DNA of 64,000 bases from Pirellulales bacterium (GCA_016931995.1 JAFGDS010000008.1:1-64000); one strand, 5' to 3'; counted from the first letter of the stretch, positions 39,517 to 48,086 are shown. Program-made: numbers and translations. Notes: generated by a model not told the origin, from the sequence alone.

Positions 39517-40014
39517 TCACGCAAGCGCGGCGCGAAGCCGGGCGAGGATGTCGGGCGAAACGCCGCCCCGCGCCCGAATCCGAAAACAACGAGCCGTGGG
39601 GCCAACCACGTCGATCTCAATATCAACTCGATCGGGAGGAAGGCAGTTCTTCACCCTGTCCGCCCATTCCACCAAGGTTAATCCATTTTCTCCAAAATAC
39701 TCCTCTGCCCCCAATTCCAGGAACTCGTCCTCATCCCGAAGACGATAGGCATCCAGATGGTAGATCGGCTCGTCGGCGGGGTATTCGTGGATAAGGACGA
39801 ATGTGGGGCTCACCACGTCGCGGGGGTCCACGCCCCGGGCCTCGGCCACCGCTTGGACCAGCCGCGTCTTGCCCGCTCCCAGCGTCCCGCATAGCGCCAC
39901 CGTCGTTCCCCCCGGCAGCGCCGCCGCCAACGCCCGACCCAACCGGGTCGTGTCCGATTCGTCGCGGGCGTCGAAGACGAACGTGTCGGTGTTCACTGGC
40001 CGGTTCCAACCCAT
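39517..40014 (-). CDS. tsaE: tRNA threonylcarbamoyladenosine biosynthesis ATPase TsaE
   Basis: A 165-aa P-loop protein that energises the TsaBD complex making t6A37 in tRNA. Walker A is GTLGAGKT within VALCGTLGAGKTRLVQAVAE, and the switch/Walker B region is PTFVLIHEY and YHLDAYRLRDEDEFLELGAE. The closing pattern VEWADRVKNCLP is typical. ATG 40014 is used; GTG 40026 is an alternative. It follows thiL on the same strand with a short gap of about 40 bp, so the two are probably co-transcribed. Essential in most bacteria. Confidence 0.94.
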   Translation of the reverse strand: MGWNRPVNTDTFVFDARDESDTTRLGRALAAALPGGTTVALCGTLGAGKTRLVQAVAEARGVDPRDVVSPTFVLIHEYPADEPIYHLDAYRLRDEDEFLELGAEEYFGENGLTLVEWADRVKNCLPPDRVDIEIDVVGPTARCFRIRARGGVSPDILARLRAALA

Positions 40015-40054
40015 TTCCAAACACACCTGATGGGACGGATGAGGCGACGATCCC

Positions 40055-40978
40055 CTACAGGCCGTGTTCCCAGCCGCGCGGGGTCAGCGGGCGATGGCCG
40101 TGGCGCCGATCCGTCTGCCAAAGACCGGACTCCGCCACGAATTGCCCGATATCGGTCATTGGTATCTCCAGGGGTTGGTCGGCGATGATCCGCCGGGCCG
40201 TCTCCGGCGCGACCGCCAGGATCAGCTCGAAATCCTCGCCGTCGCCCAAGGCATGATCCACCGCGGTCGAGCCGTCGTCAAGCCGCCGGGCAAGCCGATG
40301 GGCGTCGTCGGCCACGGGCAGGGCATCCAGGTCGAGCACGGCGCCGCAGCGGCTCTCCTGGCACACTCGGGCCAGATCGAGCGACAGGCCGTCGCTGGCG
40401 TCGATGCCCGCGTCGAGCGCGTAGCGCTCGTTCAGAAGCAGGGCTTCATGGACGCGGGGCTCGAAGTCCAGATGCCGGCCCAGTAGACTGCCGCCAAACG
40501 CGCCGGTGACGAGGAGCCGGTCGCCCGGCCGGGCGCCGTCGCGCCGCAGCGGCCCGCGCGGGGTTACTTGGCCCAATAGCGTCACGCTAATCACCAGCGG
40601 CGCGTCCCAACTGTTCGTGTCGCCGCCGGCAATGGCCAGGTCGTACTTTTCGGCCAAGGGCAGCAAGCCGTCGTACAGGGCCAACGCCAGGTCGAGCCCG
40701 CCACGGCGGGGAAGGACCAGCCCCACGACCCCGGCCAACGGCCGGGCGGCCATCGCGGCCAGGTCGCTCAGGTTGACGGCCAACGCCTTGCGGCCCGCGC
40801 GCCGGGCGTCGATTTCGTCCAGCTTGAAGTCCACGCCGTCGGTCAGGACGTCGACCGTGACGACGCACTCGTCCACGTCGGCCATGGCCAGCACGGCGGC
40901 GTCGTCGCCGGGTCCCAGCCGAATCTGCGGATGGGGGCCGATCCGCCTGCGCAGCTCGGCGATCAACTCGAATTCCAC
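40055..40978 (-). CDS. thiL: Thiamine-monophosphate kinase
   Basis: A 307-aa AIR-synthase-fold enzyme that phosphorylates thiamine phosphate to thiamine diphosphate. Motifs seen are RLGPGDDAAVL (Mg/ATP-binding aspartates), VDVLTDGVDFKL, GRKALAVNLSDLAAM, IAGGDTNSWD, DASDGLSLDLARV and HALGDGEDFELILAV. The start is GTG 40978, with GAGGG 6 bp upstream; longer frames run into palindromic repeats and should not be translated. It completes the pathway of the distant thiE fusion. No TPP riboswitch was recognised in the repeat-filled upstream region. Confidence 0.93.
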   Translation of the reverse strand: MEFELIAELRRRIGPHPQIRLGPGDDAAVLAMADVDECVVTVDVLTDGVDFKLDEIDARRAGRKALAVNLSDLAAMAARPLAGVVGLVLPRRGGLDLALALYDGLLPLAEKYDLAIAGGDTNSWDAPLVISVTLLGQVTPRGPLRRDGARPGDRLLVTGAFGGSLLGRHLDFEPRVHEALLLNERYALDAGIDASDGLSLDLARVCQESRCGAVLDLDALPVADDAHRLARRLDDGSTAVDHALGDGEDFELILAVAPETARRIIADQPLEIPMTDIGQFVAESGLWQTDRRHGHRPLTPRGWEHGL

Positions 40979-41010
40979 GGCCAGCCCTCGAAGAAACGAA
41001 TGAAGCGCGG

Positions 41011-41094
41011 GCGCCATGGCCACGCTTGCGTGGCCATGCGGTGACTCAACGGCTGCAAATAAGGAACATGTCCACGCAAGCGTGGCCATGGCGC
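41011..41094. repeat. Perfect 23-bp inverted repeat (family E)
   Basis: The arms at 41011-41033 (GCGCCATGGCCACGCTTGCG plus TGG) and 41072-41094 (ending AAGCGTGGCCATGGCGC) are perfectly complementary around a 38-bp spacer. The element lies about 30 bp upstream of thiL, so its promoter must lie in it or beyond it. It abuts a family D copy. Confidence 0.9.
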
Positions 41095-41101
41095 CCTGCT
41101 C

Positions 41102-41163
41102 GTCATTCTGAGCGAAGCGAAGAATCCGGGCCCGACGAGACCCTTCGCTTCGCTCAGGGTGAC
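41102..41163. repeat. Inverted repeat, family D
   Basis: Left arm GTCATTCTGAGCGAAGCGAA and right arm TTCGCTTCGCTCAGGGTGAC surround a 12-bp centre. It is placed immediately beside the family E element and 70 bp downstream of the htrA stop, forming a two-element block between htrA and thiL. Confidence 0.88.
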
Positions 41164-41234
41164 GTGAGCGTGAGGGCTTGGCGCCCGATTCCGCGAGTCG
41201 GCCCGCCACCACAACTCCCCATTCTGCCGGACGG

Positions 41235-42626
41235 CTACCGCTGGGTCAACTTGCCGTCTTTCATCGAAAGGGGCAGGAAGCCGAAGAGGGTCTCGTTGCC
41301 GCGGAGGATGTAGAACTTCACCGGGCCGTTTTGGGCCAGATCGGGCCGGCTGAGGATGTAGCTGACGTTTTCCAACGAGACGGTCTCCCAGATGTGCATG
41401 CCCACCAGCACGTCCCCGCGATGGATGCCCTGCTCGGCGGCGGGGCTTTCGGGTCGGACCGAGGTTACCGCCAACCCGCCGCGGTAGCGGGTCTTGTACC
41501 GCTCGCGGAATTGCTCGGGCGCGATGCTCTCGAGTTCCATGCCGAGCGACTGCCAGGCGTCGGGCGATGCCGTGGGGCGTTTGGGCCGGGCGGCGGCCAA
41601 GGTCAAATCGAGCGAGAGCGACTCGTCGCCGCGCCGCACGCGGAGCATCACGCGGTCCCCGCCGCCGCGATCCAACATCGCTCTCTGGAAGTCGAAGGAG
41701 AGGGCCATCTCGATGTCGTCCACCTCGGTGAGCACGTCGCCCGACTTCAGTCCCGCCTCGGCGGCCGGGCTGTCCTCCTCCACGGCGGCGACGATCAGCC
41801 CCGGGCGGTCCTCGGCGCCGCGCGGCTTCAGCACCAGCCCGTGTCGGGTCGCCTCGGTGTTGCGCGCGGCCAGAAGCGAGTCGACCACGGCGACGACCTT
41901 GTCGATCGGGATGGCGAAACCGATGCCCTGGGCGCCCGCGCGGACGGCGACGTTGACGCCGATCATCTGGCCGTCGATGTTCAACAGCGGCCCGCCGGAA
42001 TTGCCCGGGTTGATGCTCGCGTCGGTCTGAATCAGATCGTCGTAGAACTGCGCGTCGCTCACCTGGACGGCGCGGTGCAGGGCGCTGATGATCCCGCGCG
42101 TGACCGTGTGTTCGTAGCCGTAGGCGTTGCCCACCGCGATCACGGGCTCGCCCGTCATCAGGTCGGACGACGTGCCGATCGGGATGATGGGCAGCCTGTC
42201 CACGGCGTCGATTTTGATGATGGCCAGGTCGGTTTCGGGGTCCCGCGCGACAAGCCGCGCGGTGCACTGCCGCTTGTCGGACAGCGTGACCTTGATCTCG
42301 CGGACCCCGTCCACGACGTGGAAGTTGGTGACCACGTAGCCGCGGGGGTCAATCACCACGCCCGTGCCCATCCCGTTGACCCGCTGGCCGATCTTGCCGG
42401 GATCGGCCGCGACGCTCTCGGCGCCGACGGTCTTCTCGCCGCGGATGTTGACGACGGAGGGCCGGGCCGTCTCCACCGCCCGGACGATGGCCGTCCGCCG
42501 CGCCGACGAGGGTTCCGCGGCGGCAGGGCGAGAGGCCAGCGCGGACCCCGCCAAACAGCAACCGCAGAAAACGGCCCAACACAAATACCTGGACACGCCG
42601 GCGGGCGAAACAGACATGGCAAGCAT
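41235..42626 (-). CDS. HtrA/DegP-type serine protease with two PDZ domains
   Basis: A 463-aa exported protease of family S1C. The signal segment is YLCWAVFCGCCLAGSALA. The catalytic triad is visible as His103 in TNFHVVDG, Asp133 in ARDPETDLAIIKI and Ser210 in NPGNSGGPL. Two PDZ domains follow, one with GLIVAAVEEDSPAAEAGLKS and one with GLAVTSVRPESPAAEQGIHR. Such enzymes degrade or refold damaged envelope proteins. ATGs at 42626 and 42617 are both possible starts. The length is slightly above that of E. coli DegP-type proteins. The gene precedes thiL across a repeat block, so co-transcription is uncertain. Confidence 0.93.
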   Translation of the reverse strand: MLAMSVSPAGVSRYLCWAVFCGCCLAGSALASRPAAAEPSSARRTAIVRAVETARPSVVNIRGEKTVGAESVAADPGKIGQRVNGMGTGVVIDPRGYVVTNFHVVDGVREIKVTLSDKRQCTARLVARDPETDLAIIKIDAVDRLPIIPIGTSSDLMTGEPVIAVGNAYGYEHTVTRGIISALHRAVQVSDAQFYDDLIQTDASINPGNSGGPLLNIDGQMIGVNVAVRAGAQGIGFAIPIDKVVAVVDSLLAARNTEATRHGLVLKPRGAEDRPGLIVAAVEEDSPAAEAGLKSGDVLTEVDDIEMALSFDFQRAMLDRGGGDRVMLRVRRGDESLSLDLTLAAARPKRPTASPDAWQSLGMELESIAPEQFRERYKTRYRGGLAVTSVRPESPAAEQGIHRGDVLVGMHIWETVSLENVSYILSRPDLAQNGPVKFYILRGNETLFGFLPLSMKDGKLTQR

Positions 42627-42870
42627 ATCGGCGCGGGTGGAGTGGATCGGTCGGGGAGCGGGACGATCGATGCGGGACTCTTGGGGCGCACCAGCGCCGT
42701 CGGGCCGCCAAGGCGACATTCGCCCTGTGATAGATCGACCCATCCAGACAAGGGGCTTGACCGGTCGGGTTGTGCGGCGTCAAAGACAACCCAAACTGCC
42801 ATCCGGCCGCCTCGTTGCCGTATGCAATGGCAGGCCAGGGCTATCGCGATCCGCACGTCGCCATCCGCCC

Positions 42871-42934
42871 CGTGGCACGGCCGCCCTCGGCTGTGTGCTG
42901 GGCAATTTGCACGGCCGAGGGCGGCCGTGCCACA
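42871..42934. repeat. Inverted repeat, family B
   Basis: Left arm GTGGCACGGCCGCCCTCGGC (42872-42891), continuing TGTG, and right arm GCACGGCCGAGGGCGGCCGT (42909-42928), continuing to 42934. The loop CTGGGCAATTTG is the reverse complement of the loop in the 19.4-kb copy apart from one base. A pair of family A palindromes follows 13 bp later. Confidence 0.87.
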
Positions 42935-42947
42935 ACGGGATCACGGA

Positions 42948-42997
42948 GTGCCACTGGCTCTGCCAGTGCGTGGAGTGCCACTGGCTCTGCCAGTGCG
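42948..42997. repeat. Family A palindromes, tandem exact pair
   Basis: Two identical 23-bp copies (GTGCCACTGGCTCTGCCAGT plus GCG) start at 42948 and 42975 and are separated by 4 bp. They lie just downstream of the lipoprotein gene that ends at 43033. The tandem exactness suggests recent duplication. Confidence 0.9.
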
Positions 42998-43032
42998 CAT
43001 ACCGTGGCATCCATGGGCGGGCACGTCGCGGG

Positions 43033-43680
43033 CTACCGGCGGAGCGACCAGCCGCCTTCGGCGGTTTCGTCGGGGTCGGACGACTCCGCCGGCGCCGGCG
43101 GCGAGAAGACCCAGGCCGGCACGGAAGACGCCGGCGGGCGCGCGGCCGAGCCGTCGTCCGACTTGGCCGAGGGCCGCAGGGCGGGTGGAGGTGGGATCAG
43201 CTCCGGCACGTCCGTACCTGGGCCCGGCTGGAGCGGCATCACGCACTCCGGCGAGGTGGCAAACGCCCTCGGAAGCGGCAAAGGACCCCGAGGAACCAAG
43301 TCCGACAGGTCGCCTCGCGGCGTGAAGACCGGGCGCGTGGGCACGGGGTGAAAACGCGGCTCGTTGTGGTAGCCGGTCTGCGCGACCTCGCCGCCGGAGC
43401 CCATCGCGTTACACCTCGGAACACAGGCAACCGGCGGGGCCATGAGGGCCGGGACCGGGCCGGCCGGCTGCGCCGAGCAGCTTTCGGGTCCGCACGAGAC
43501 CTCTTCGCTTCGGTATTCGCTGCCGCGACTCTTCAGCCAGGGAATCCGGTTCAATTCCAAGGCGAAATCGCCCCGGAGGATTACCCCGTGGCGGGGGCGA
43601 GGCCAACAGCCCGAGCACGCCAGCACCAGGCTGCTGCCGATCGCCAGATAGACAAATCGCCGGAATATCTCGATCCGCAC
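43033..43680 (-). CDS. Small proline-rich lipoprotein, unknown function
   Basis: A 215-aa putative lipoprotein with N-terminus RRFVYLAIGSSLVLACSGC, lipobox cysteine near residue 24. A short segment RPRHGVILRGDFALELNR follows, which recurs in planctomycete lipoproteins I have seen described only as hypothetical. The C-terminal half is rich in Pro, Ser and Ala, with little predicted structure. GTG 43680 has GGGGAAGGG immediately upstream. No enzymatic motif is visible. It lies upstream of htrA on the same strand, but the repeats between them argue against a tight operon. Confidence 0.66.
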   Translation of the reverse strand: MRIEIFRRFVYLAIGSSLVLACSGCWPRPRHGVILRGDFALELNRIPWLKSRGSEYRSEEVSCGPESCSAQPAGPVPALMAPPVACVPRCNAMGSGGEVAQTGYHNEPRFHPVPTRPVFTPRGDLSDLVPRGPLPLPRAFATSPECVMPLQPGPGTDVPELIPPPPALRPSAKSDDGSAARPPASSVPAWVFSPPAPAESSDPDETAEGGWSLRR

Positions 43681-43832
43681 GGCCCTTCCCCCAACATGCG
43701 TCCGATGAGTGACCCCAACCGATGCAGTCTCCTCCCTGACGCAGCGGGTGCGGCGTCCGGGTGGAAACACCGTCGGTAAGATCGGCACGACACAACCGGA
43801 AGATAAGGCATAACCGGCAAAGTCTGCCTATT

Positions 43833-45584
43833 TCACCGGCGTTTTCGGAGAAGAGCCCCCAGAAAGGTGAATAGGCACGCTAGGCCGGCCAGCGCCGAGG
43901 GTTCGGGCACGGAGGACGCGCCCTGGCCGGCGGCCGACCAGTTCGCGGACAGAATCGCCAGGTCCAGGTCATCCACCAGGCTGTCGCCGTTGAAGTCGCC
44001 CTCGCGCCAGCCGAAGCTCTCGCCGAGCCAATGGGCGGCCAGGATGGCGGCGTCCGCGGCGTCCACCGCGTGGTCGAGGTTGGCGTCGCCCGGCGACGTG
44101 GCGACCGAGTAGCCCAAGAGGGCGAAATTCCACGAGGCGTCGTCCCACTCCAGGCCGAGCCGCGCGGCGGCGTCGTCGAAATCCAACCAGTCGGCCCACG
44201 CCCCCCGCGGATCCCGCCAGAAGCTCTCGTTGGGCGCGGCCGACGAGTAAATGTCGTAGGGCGGATCGGTGACCGTGCCCATGGCCGTGTACACGCGGAA
44301 CGACGCGTCCACGGCGTAGCCCCCCTCCGTGAGCGAGAGGACGACGTAAAACGCCTCGTCCCGATCGAGCCAGACGGGCCGATCCAGATCGACGGTGTGG
44401 AATCCCGGCTGGGCGAAGCTGCCGTCCTGCTGGGCCAGCGCGACGGCGCTTTCGCCGAGGCTCGACGTGATCCGCACGGAGTAGCCGACGTCGGACGCGA
44501 GCGTGTACAAGCCGACGGAGGAGAGCAACTCGTCTCCAGCGGCGACGTAGCGGTTGGCCACCTCGACCACGTCGTTCACGCCGGCCGTGTCGTATTGCCA
44601 GCCGTGCAGGGCGTGGTTGTGGACCACGTCGTAGGGCTGCGACTCGACGTCGCGGAAGGCCGCCCCGCCCATCGTCGCGTGCCGCGCGGCGTGCTTGTCC
44701 TCGTACGAGATCCAGAAGTAGCCGTCGCCGTGCGCGCTGGGGCCCCAACTGTTTTTGCAGAGCCACGCGCCCGGCGTGGGGGCTTGCGTCACGCGGTTGT
44801 CGTCCCAGCCGCAGATCGTCACGGCGTGGTTGGGCTCGTTCGCGTCGCTGGGCGGCTGGTAGTGGTTCTCGCCGCTGATGAAGCCGCCTCCGTAGTACAT
44901 GCACGTGGCCACCGCCCCATTCTCAACCAGCGATTCCTTGATCCGCTGGCGTTTCTCCTCGTCCGTGCCCTGCCAGGTGAGGAATTCGACGTGCCGGGGC
45001 ACGAAGTAGGCGTAGTCGTCAACGAGTTTCACGCCTTCGTCGTCGAGATAGCCGAATTTCTGCCGGCGCTGGGCGTACGTGCCCGAAGTGATCCGGGTGG
45101 AGTCCGTTTCGTTCACCGCGCCGTGCGCGGTCAGATAGGCCGCGGCGATGCGGTAGTCGCCGCCGAGGTGGACGATCAGCCCGTGATCGCGCGTGGTCGC
45201 CGGCTCGTCCACGTTGCTCCCCGGATAAGGGTCCCTCTGGCCGGTGTACCAGGAATCGTTGGGCTCGTCGTCGGGCATGCCGCGTCGGGTGAAGCCGTTG
45301 AACTTGTCGAGGTGGTACTCGGCCAGGTCGGGCTCACCCAGCAGGCCGGCCGCGGTCCAATCGCCGGTGCGCACCAGATCGCTCTCCATGGCGGCCATCG
45401 TGGCGTGGATCCAGCAGGTGCCCCACGACTGATCCTTCACCGACGTGGTGTAGTTGGTCGAGCCGTCGCCCAGCACGTCGCGCAGGTCGAAGGCCGCGTC
45501 CGCGGCGGTCGGCGCCGCCTGGGCCGGAATCGAAAATCCCGCCAGAACAACGAAGACGATCCACGCCAGCCAAACACGTTTCAT
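43833..45584 (-). CDS. Papain-like (C1A) peptidase with dockerin and PEP-CTERM anchor
   Basis: A 583-aa exported cysteine peptidase. The signal peptide is LAWIVFVVLAGFSIPAQAAP. The catalytic Cys is near residue 57 (DQSWGTCWIHATMAAMES), His near 253 (NEPNHAVTICGWDD) and Asn near 276 (WLCKNSWG). The C1A domain is followed by a beta-rich region. Two dockerin-like repeats follow (GDANLDHAVDAADAAILAAH and GDFNGDSLVDDLDLAILSAN), then a PEP-CTERM signal (SVPEPSALAGLACLFTFLGA) with RKRR. PEP-CTERM proteins are processed by an exosortase; none lies in the window. GGAG lies about 10 bp before the chosen ATG. The substrate is unknown. Confidence 0.92.
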   Translation of the reverse strand: MKRVWLAWIVFVVLAGFSIPAQAAPTAADAAFDLRDVLGDGSTNYTTSVKDQSWGTCWIHATMAAMESDLVRTGDWTAAGLLGEPDLAEYHLDKFNGFTRRGMPDDEPNDSWYTGQRDPYPGSNVDEPATTRDHGLIVHLGGDYRIAAAYLTAHGAVNETDSTRITSGTYAQRRQKFGYLDDEGVKLVDDYAYFVPRHVEFLTWQGTDEEKRQRIKESLVENGAVATCMYYGGGFISGENHYQPPSDANEPNHAVTICGWDDNRVTQAPTPGAWLCKNSWGPSAHGDGYFWISYEDKHAARHATMGGAAFRDVESQPYDVVHNHALHGWQYDTAGVNDVVEVANRYVAAGDELLSSVGLYTLASDVGYSVRITSSLGESAVALAQQDGSFAQPGFHTVDLDRPVWLDRDEAFYVVLSLTEGGYAVDASFRVYTAMGTVTDPPYDIYSSAAPNESFWRDPRGAWADWLDFDDAAARLGLEWDDASWNFALLGYSVATSPGDANLDHAVDAADAAILAAHWLGESFGWREGDFNGDSLVDDLDLAILSANWSAAGQGASSVPEPSALAGLACLFTFLGALLRKRR

Positions 45585-45689
45585 GGTTGCGAACTCCGGT
45601 GTCCTCGGTTTCATGGCTCTATTCAATGTTGCATGGCCGCTCGCGGCTTCGCAATGGAAAACGCCGGCGCGAATCTCCCGAAGGAAGCG

Positions 45690-46577
45690 TCAGTCCGACT
45701 CCCTCACTTCCGCCGCCGCGGCCACTTCCTCCGGCGTGAGCCGGCGGAGGCGAAGATCGCGGACGGCCGATTTCGTGCACCACGAGGTGACGCCCAGCGG
45801 CTTGGACAGCTCGACCTCCATGCGGACGTCGAACTTGTGCTCCCCCCGGGGTAGATCGACCAGTTGCTCGTCGTTGATCCACGCCTCGATCCGGGCGTCG
45901 CTCACCTGGATACGGATGCGGTACCACCGCTTGTTCTCGAAGGAGCGGAACTTCGCCGTGTTGTTGTTGTAGGCATCGTAAAAATCGACGTTCGAGATGC
46001 CCACCACCGTGCCGCCCCAACCGCCGACCACGAGCGAGCAGCAGCGATCGCCCACGGGAAAGGTCGTGGTGGCGAAGAAATCGTTGCCGTCCAGTCGCAT
46101 CCCTTCGAGCGTCAATTCGTAGTTTGTCCGCGGCAGCTCGCCGGTCCACGTGATGCCGGTGAGATCAACGCCCATGCCCAGCTCGATCGCCCCGTCGCGG
46201 ACGCGGACCTCGCCGTCGCCGCCGTAGACGGGCACTTTCCACTGGCCAAGCGTTTTGCCGTCGAAAAGCAGTGTCCAGGCGAAGGGGTCGCTCTGGGCGG
46301 GGGCCGCTTCGGGGGCCGTCGCCGCGGGCCGCGCGGTTTCGTTCGTGCGGCACGCGCGCCGGCGCGAGGCGAGCCGTCTGGAGACGGTCCCGATTTTCGC
46401 GAAGCGAAAAGAGGACTGCCCCCCTTGCCTTAATGGCCCCGCGGCCGCCGGTTGCCCGTCGCTGATCGTCAGCGCGCCGAGCACCGTTGTGACGATCACC
46501 CAAGCACGCCCCGGGTGATGCCGTCGGATGGGGCCTTGGGTTCTCTCGCGGGTACGACGGGAGGCTTCTTGATGCAT
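45690..46577 (-). CDS. Exported DUF1080 (concanavalin-like) protein with repeat-derived linker
   Basis: A 295-aa protein. A hydrophobic signal (VIVTTVLGALTISDGQPAAA) lies at about residues 27-46, and a DUF1080/3-keto-disaccharide hydrolase-like domain starts near residue 93 (FAWTLLFDGKTLGQWKVP) and runs to VRDLRLRRLTPEE. Residues about 51-66 (GGQSSFRFAKIGTVS) are encoded by a family C inverted repeat, the same DNA element found at 23.3 and 58.1 kb, so a mobile palindrome appears to have been domesticated in frame. The ATG start used is the one at the signal peptide. DUF1080 members often bind or cleave carbohydrates; the substrate here is unknown. Confidence 0.82.
   Translation of the reverse strand: MHQEASRRTRERTQGPIRRHHPGRAWVIVTTVLGALTISDGQPAAAGPLRQGGQSSFRFAKIGTVSRRLASRRRACRTNETARPAATAPEAAPAQSDPFAWTLLFDGKTLGQWKVPVYGGDGEVRVRDGAIELGMGVDLTGITWTGELPRTNYELTLEGMRLDGNDFFATTTFPVGDRCCSLVVGGWGGTVVGISNVDFYDAYNNNTAKFRSFENKRWYRIRIQVSDARIEAWINDEQLVDLPRGEHKFDVRMEVELSKPLGVTSWCTKSAVRDLRLRRLTPEEVAAAAEVRESD
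46381..46424. repeat. Family C inverted repeat inside a coding sequence
   Basis: GAGACGGTCCCGATTTTCGC and GCGAAAAGAGGACTGCCCCC form the two arms around 3 bp. The unit interrupts no frame: it is translated as a linker after the signal peptide of the DUF1080 protein. Confidence 0.82.
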
Positions 46578-46869
46578 GGCTGACACCAGTGTGCTCGAAC
46601 CGAGGTGGACGCGCGGCATCGGGACTACTACCCCTGTTGTACCATGCGGCCGCCCGGGGGCCCAACACGCGTATGGATTTGCTGGAACGGCGCCTGCTAT
46701 CGCCCGGCTCGCGCCTCCCTTACCCTAGCCCTCTCCCAGGGGGGCGGAGACGGCCGGGGCTCCCGGCACGGCCGTGGGGGCCCCCCGCGAGATTGACACA
46801 GCTTGGCGAAAATGGGATGCTACGCGGACTTGATGTCCCGCCCGTCGCCCGCCCGCAGGAACCGACCGG
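46578..46869. other. Intergenic region with a CCCTAGCCCTCTCCC-type motif
   Basis: About 290 bp between divergent genes. It contains CTTACCCTAGCCCTCTCCCA (46718-46737), a sequence typical of a repeat widespread in bacterial genomes, here without a clear inverted partner. Promoters for both flanking genes should lie here; no consensus is recognisable. Confidence 0.45.
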
Positions 46870-48066
46870 ATGCCGCCCACGACGGAAGAGCTTTATCAGC
46901 AAAGACTTGCGCGTTACACGACGGCCCTGCGCAACGGCAAGCCGGACCGGGTACCCATCCGCCCGTTCGTGGCCGAGTTTGTTGCCCGCTACGCCGGCTA
47001 CACCTGCCAGGAAGTGACGCACGACTTCCAAAAAGCGTTTGATGCCACGCTCCGCTGCGCGGCGGATTTCGACTGGGACGCGACCGTGCCAAACATGGTT
47101 TGGGTGTGGACCGGCCTGGTCAAGGCGATTGGGCTGAAATATTACGCCGTGCCGGGCATCGAGACGCCGCCGGACGCGTGCTTCCAATACCTCGAGCCGT
47201 CCGACGACGACGCCCACATGCGGCCCGACGAGTACGACGCCCTGATCGAGGACCCGACTGGCTTCCTCTACAACGTCTGGCTGCCGCGCGTCGCCCGGCC
47301 GATCCAGAAGCCGGGCGAGCCGGTCACCCTGGCGCACAACCTGGCCCTGGTCCGCGGTGGCATGTCGATGATGCACTACTTCCAGGGCCTGGGCGACCAG
47401 GTCCAGGCGATGCGCGAGCGGACGGGCACGGTGTCGGCCATCGCCGGTATCCTGAAAGCGCCGTTCGACATCATCGCCGACAAGCTCCGCGGCTATCGGG
47501 GTCTATGCATGGACCTGTTCCGCCAGCCGGATAAGGTGCTGGCCGCCTGCGAGGCCCTCACGCCCCATCTGCTGCACGTGGCCAAGGCCACGTCCGACCC
47601 GGCCAAGCAGGCGCCGGTGGGGCTTTGGATGCACCGCGGTTGCTCGCCCTTCCTTTCGCCGGACCAGTTTGAACGGTTCTACTGGCCGACGTTGCGACAA
47701 ATCATCGAGGGCCTTTGGGCCGACGGGATCCAGACGCTGTTCTACGCCGAGGGCGAGTGGAACCCCCATCTGAAGTACATCGCCCAGTTGCCCGAGCGGA
47801 GCATCGTCTACCACGTCGATCGCGGCGACATTTTCGAGGTCCACCGCGCCGTGGGGCATATGTTCTGCATTAGCGGTGGCATTCCGAACGACGTACTGGC
47901 CCTGGGCACGCCCCGGGACGTTCGCGACTGGTGCAAAAAGGTGATCGACGGCGTCGCCCGCGACGGCGGCTACGTCATGGACGCCAGCGCCATCATGCAG
48001 AACGACACGAAGGTCGAAAACGTTCTCGCGATGACGGAGTTCACCCGCGAGTACGGAGTGTATTAG
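46870..48066 (+). CDS. Uroporphyrinogen decarboxylase-family (MtaA-like) protein
   Basis: A 398-aa TIM-barrel protein of the UROD superfamily, probably a methylcobalamin-linked methyltransferase rather than true HemE, because its neighbour is a corrinoid protein and it lacks HemE's N-terminal RQAGRY pattern. Segments seen are LRNGKPDRVPIRPFVAEFV, GFLYNVWLPRVARPI, WMHRGCSPFLSPDQFERFYW and CISGGIPNDVLALGTPRDV. In MtaA/MtbA proteins a His-x-Cys motif holds zinc. Here the corresponding place reads FYAEGEWNPHLKYI, so that ligand pair is missing or moved. The substrate is unknown. Co-orientation with a 56-aa gene and the corrinoid gene supports an operon. Confidence 0.84.
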   Translation: MPPTTEELYQQRLARYTTALRNGKPDRVPIRPFVAEFVARYAGYTCQEVTHDFQKAFDATLRCAADFDWDATVPNMVWVWTGLVKAIGLKYYAVPGIETPPDACFQYLEPSDDDAHMRPDEYDALIEDPTGFLYNVWLPRVARPIQKPGEPVTLAHNLALVRGGMSMMHYFQGLGDQVQAMRERTGTVSAIAGILKAPFDIIADKLRGYRGLCMDLFRQPDKVLAACEALTPHLLHVAKATSDPAKQAPVGLWMHRGCSPFLSPDQFERFYWPTLRQIIEGLWADGIQTLFYAEGEWNPHLKYIAQLPERSIVYHVDRGDIFEVHRAVGHMFCISGGIPNDVLALGTPRDVRDWCKKVIDGVARDGGYVMDASAIMQNDTKVENVLAMTEFTREYGVY

Positions 48067-48086
48067 GTAGACCAACGGAGACGCCC

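Noticed and set aside
42364-43779. Plus-strand open frame of about 470 codons
   Set aside because: It runs antisense through htrA, two repeat families and a lipoprotein gene, with low-complexity translation and no start signal.
46578-46869. Cobalamin riboswitch upstream of the corrinoid cassette
   Set aside because: No B12-box-like GCCACTG element in suitable context was found here; the similar-looking GCCACTGG sites elsewhere belong to the family A palindromes.
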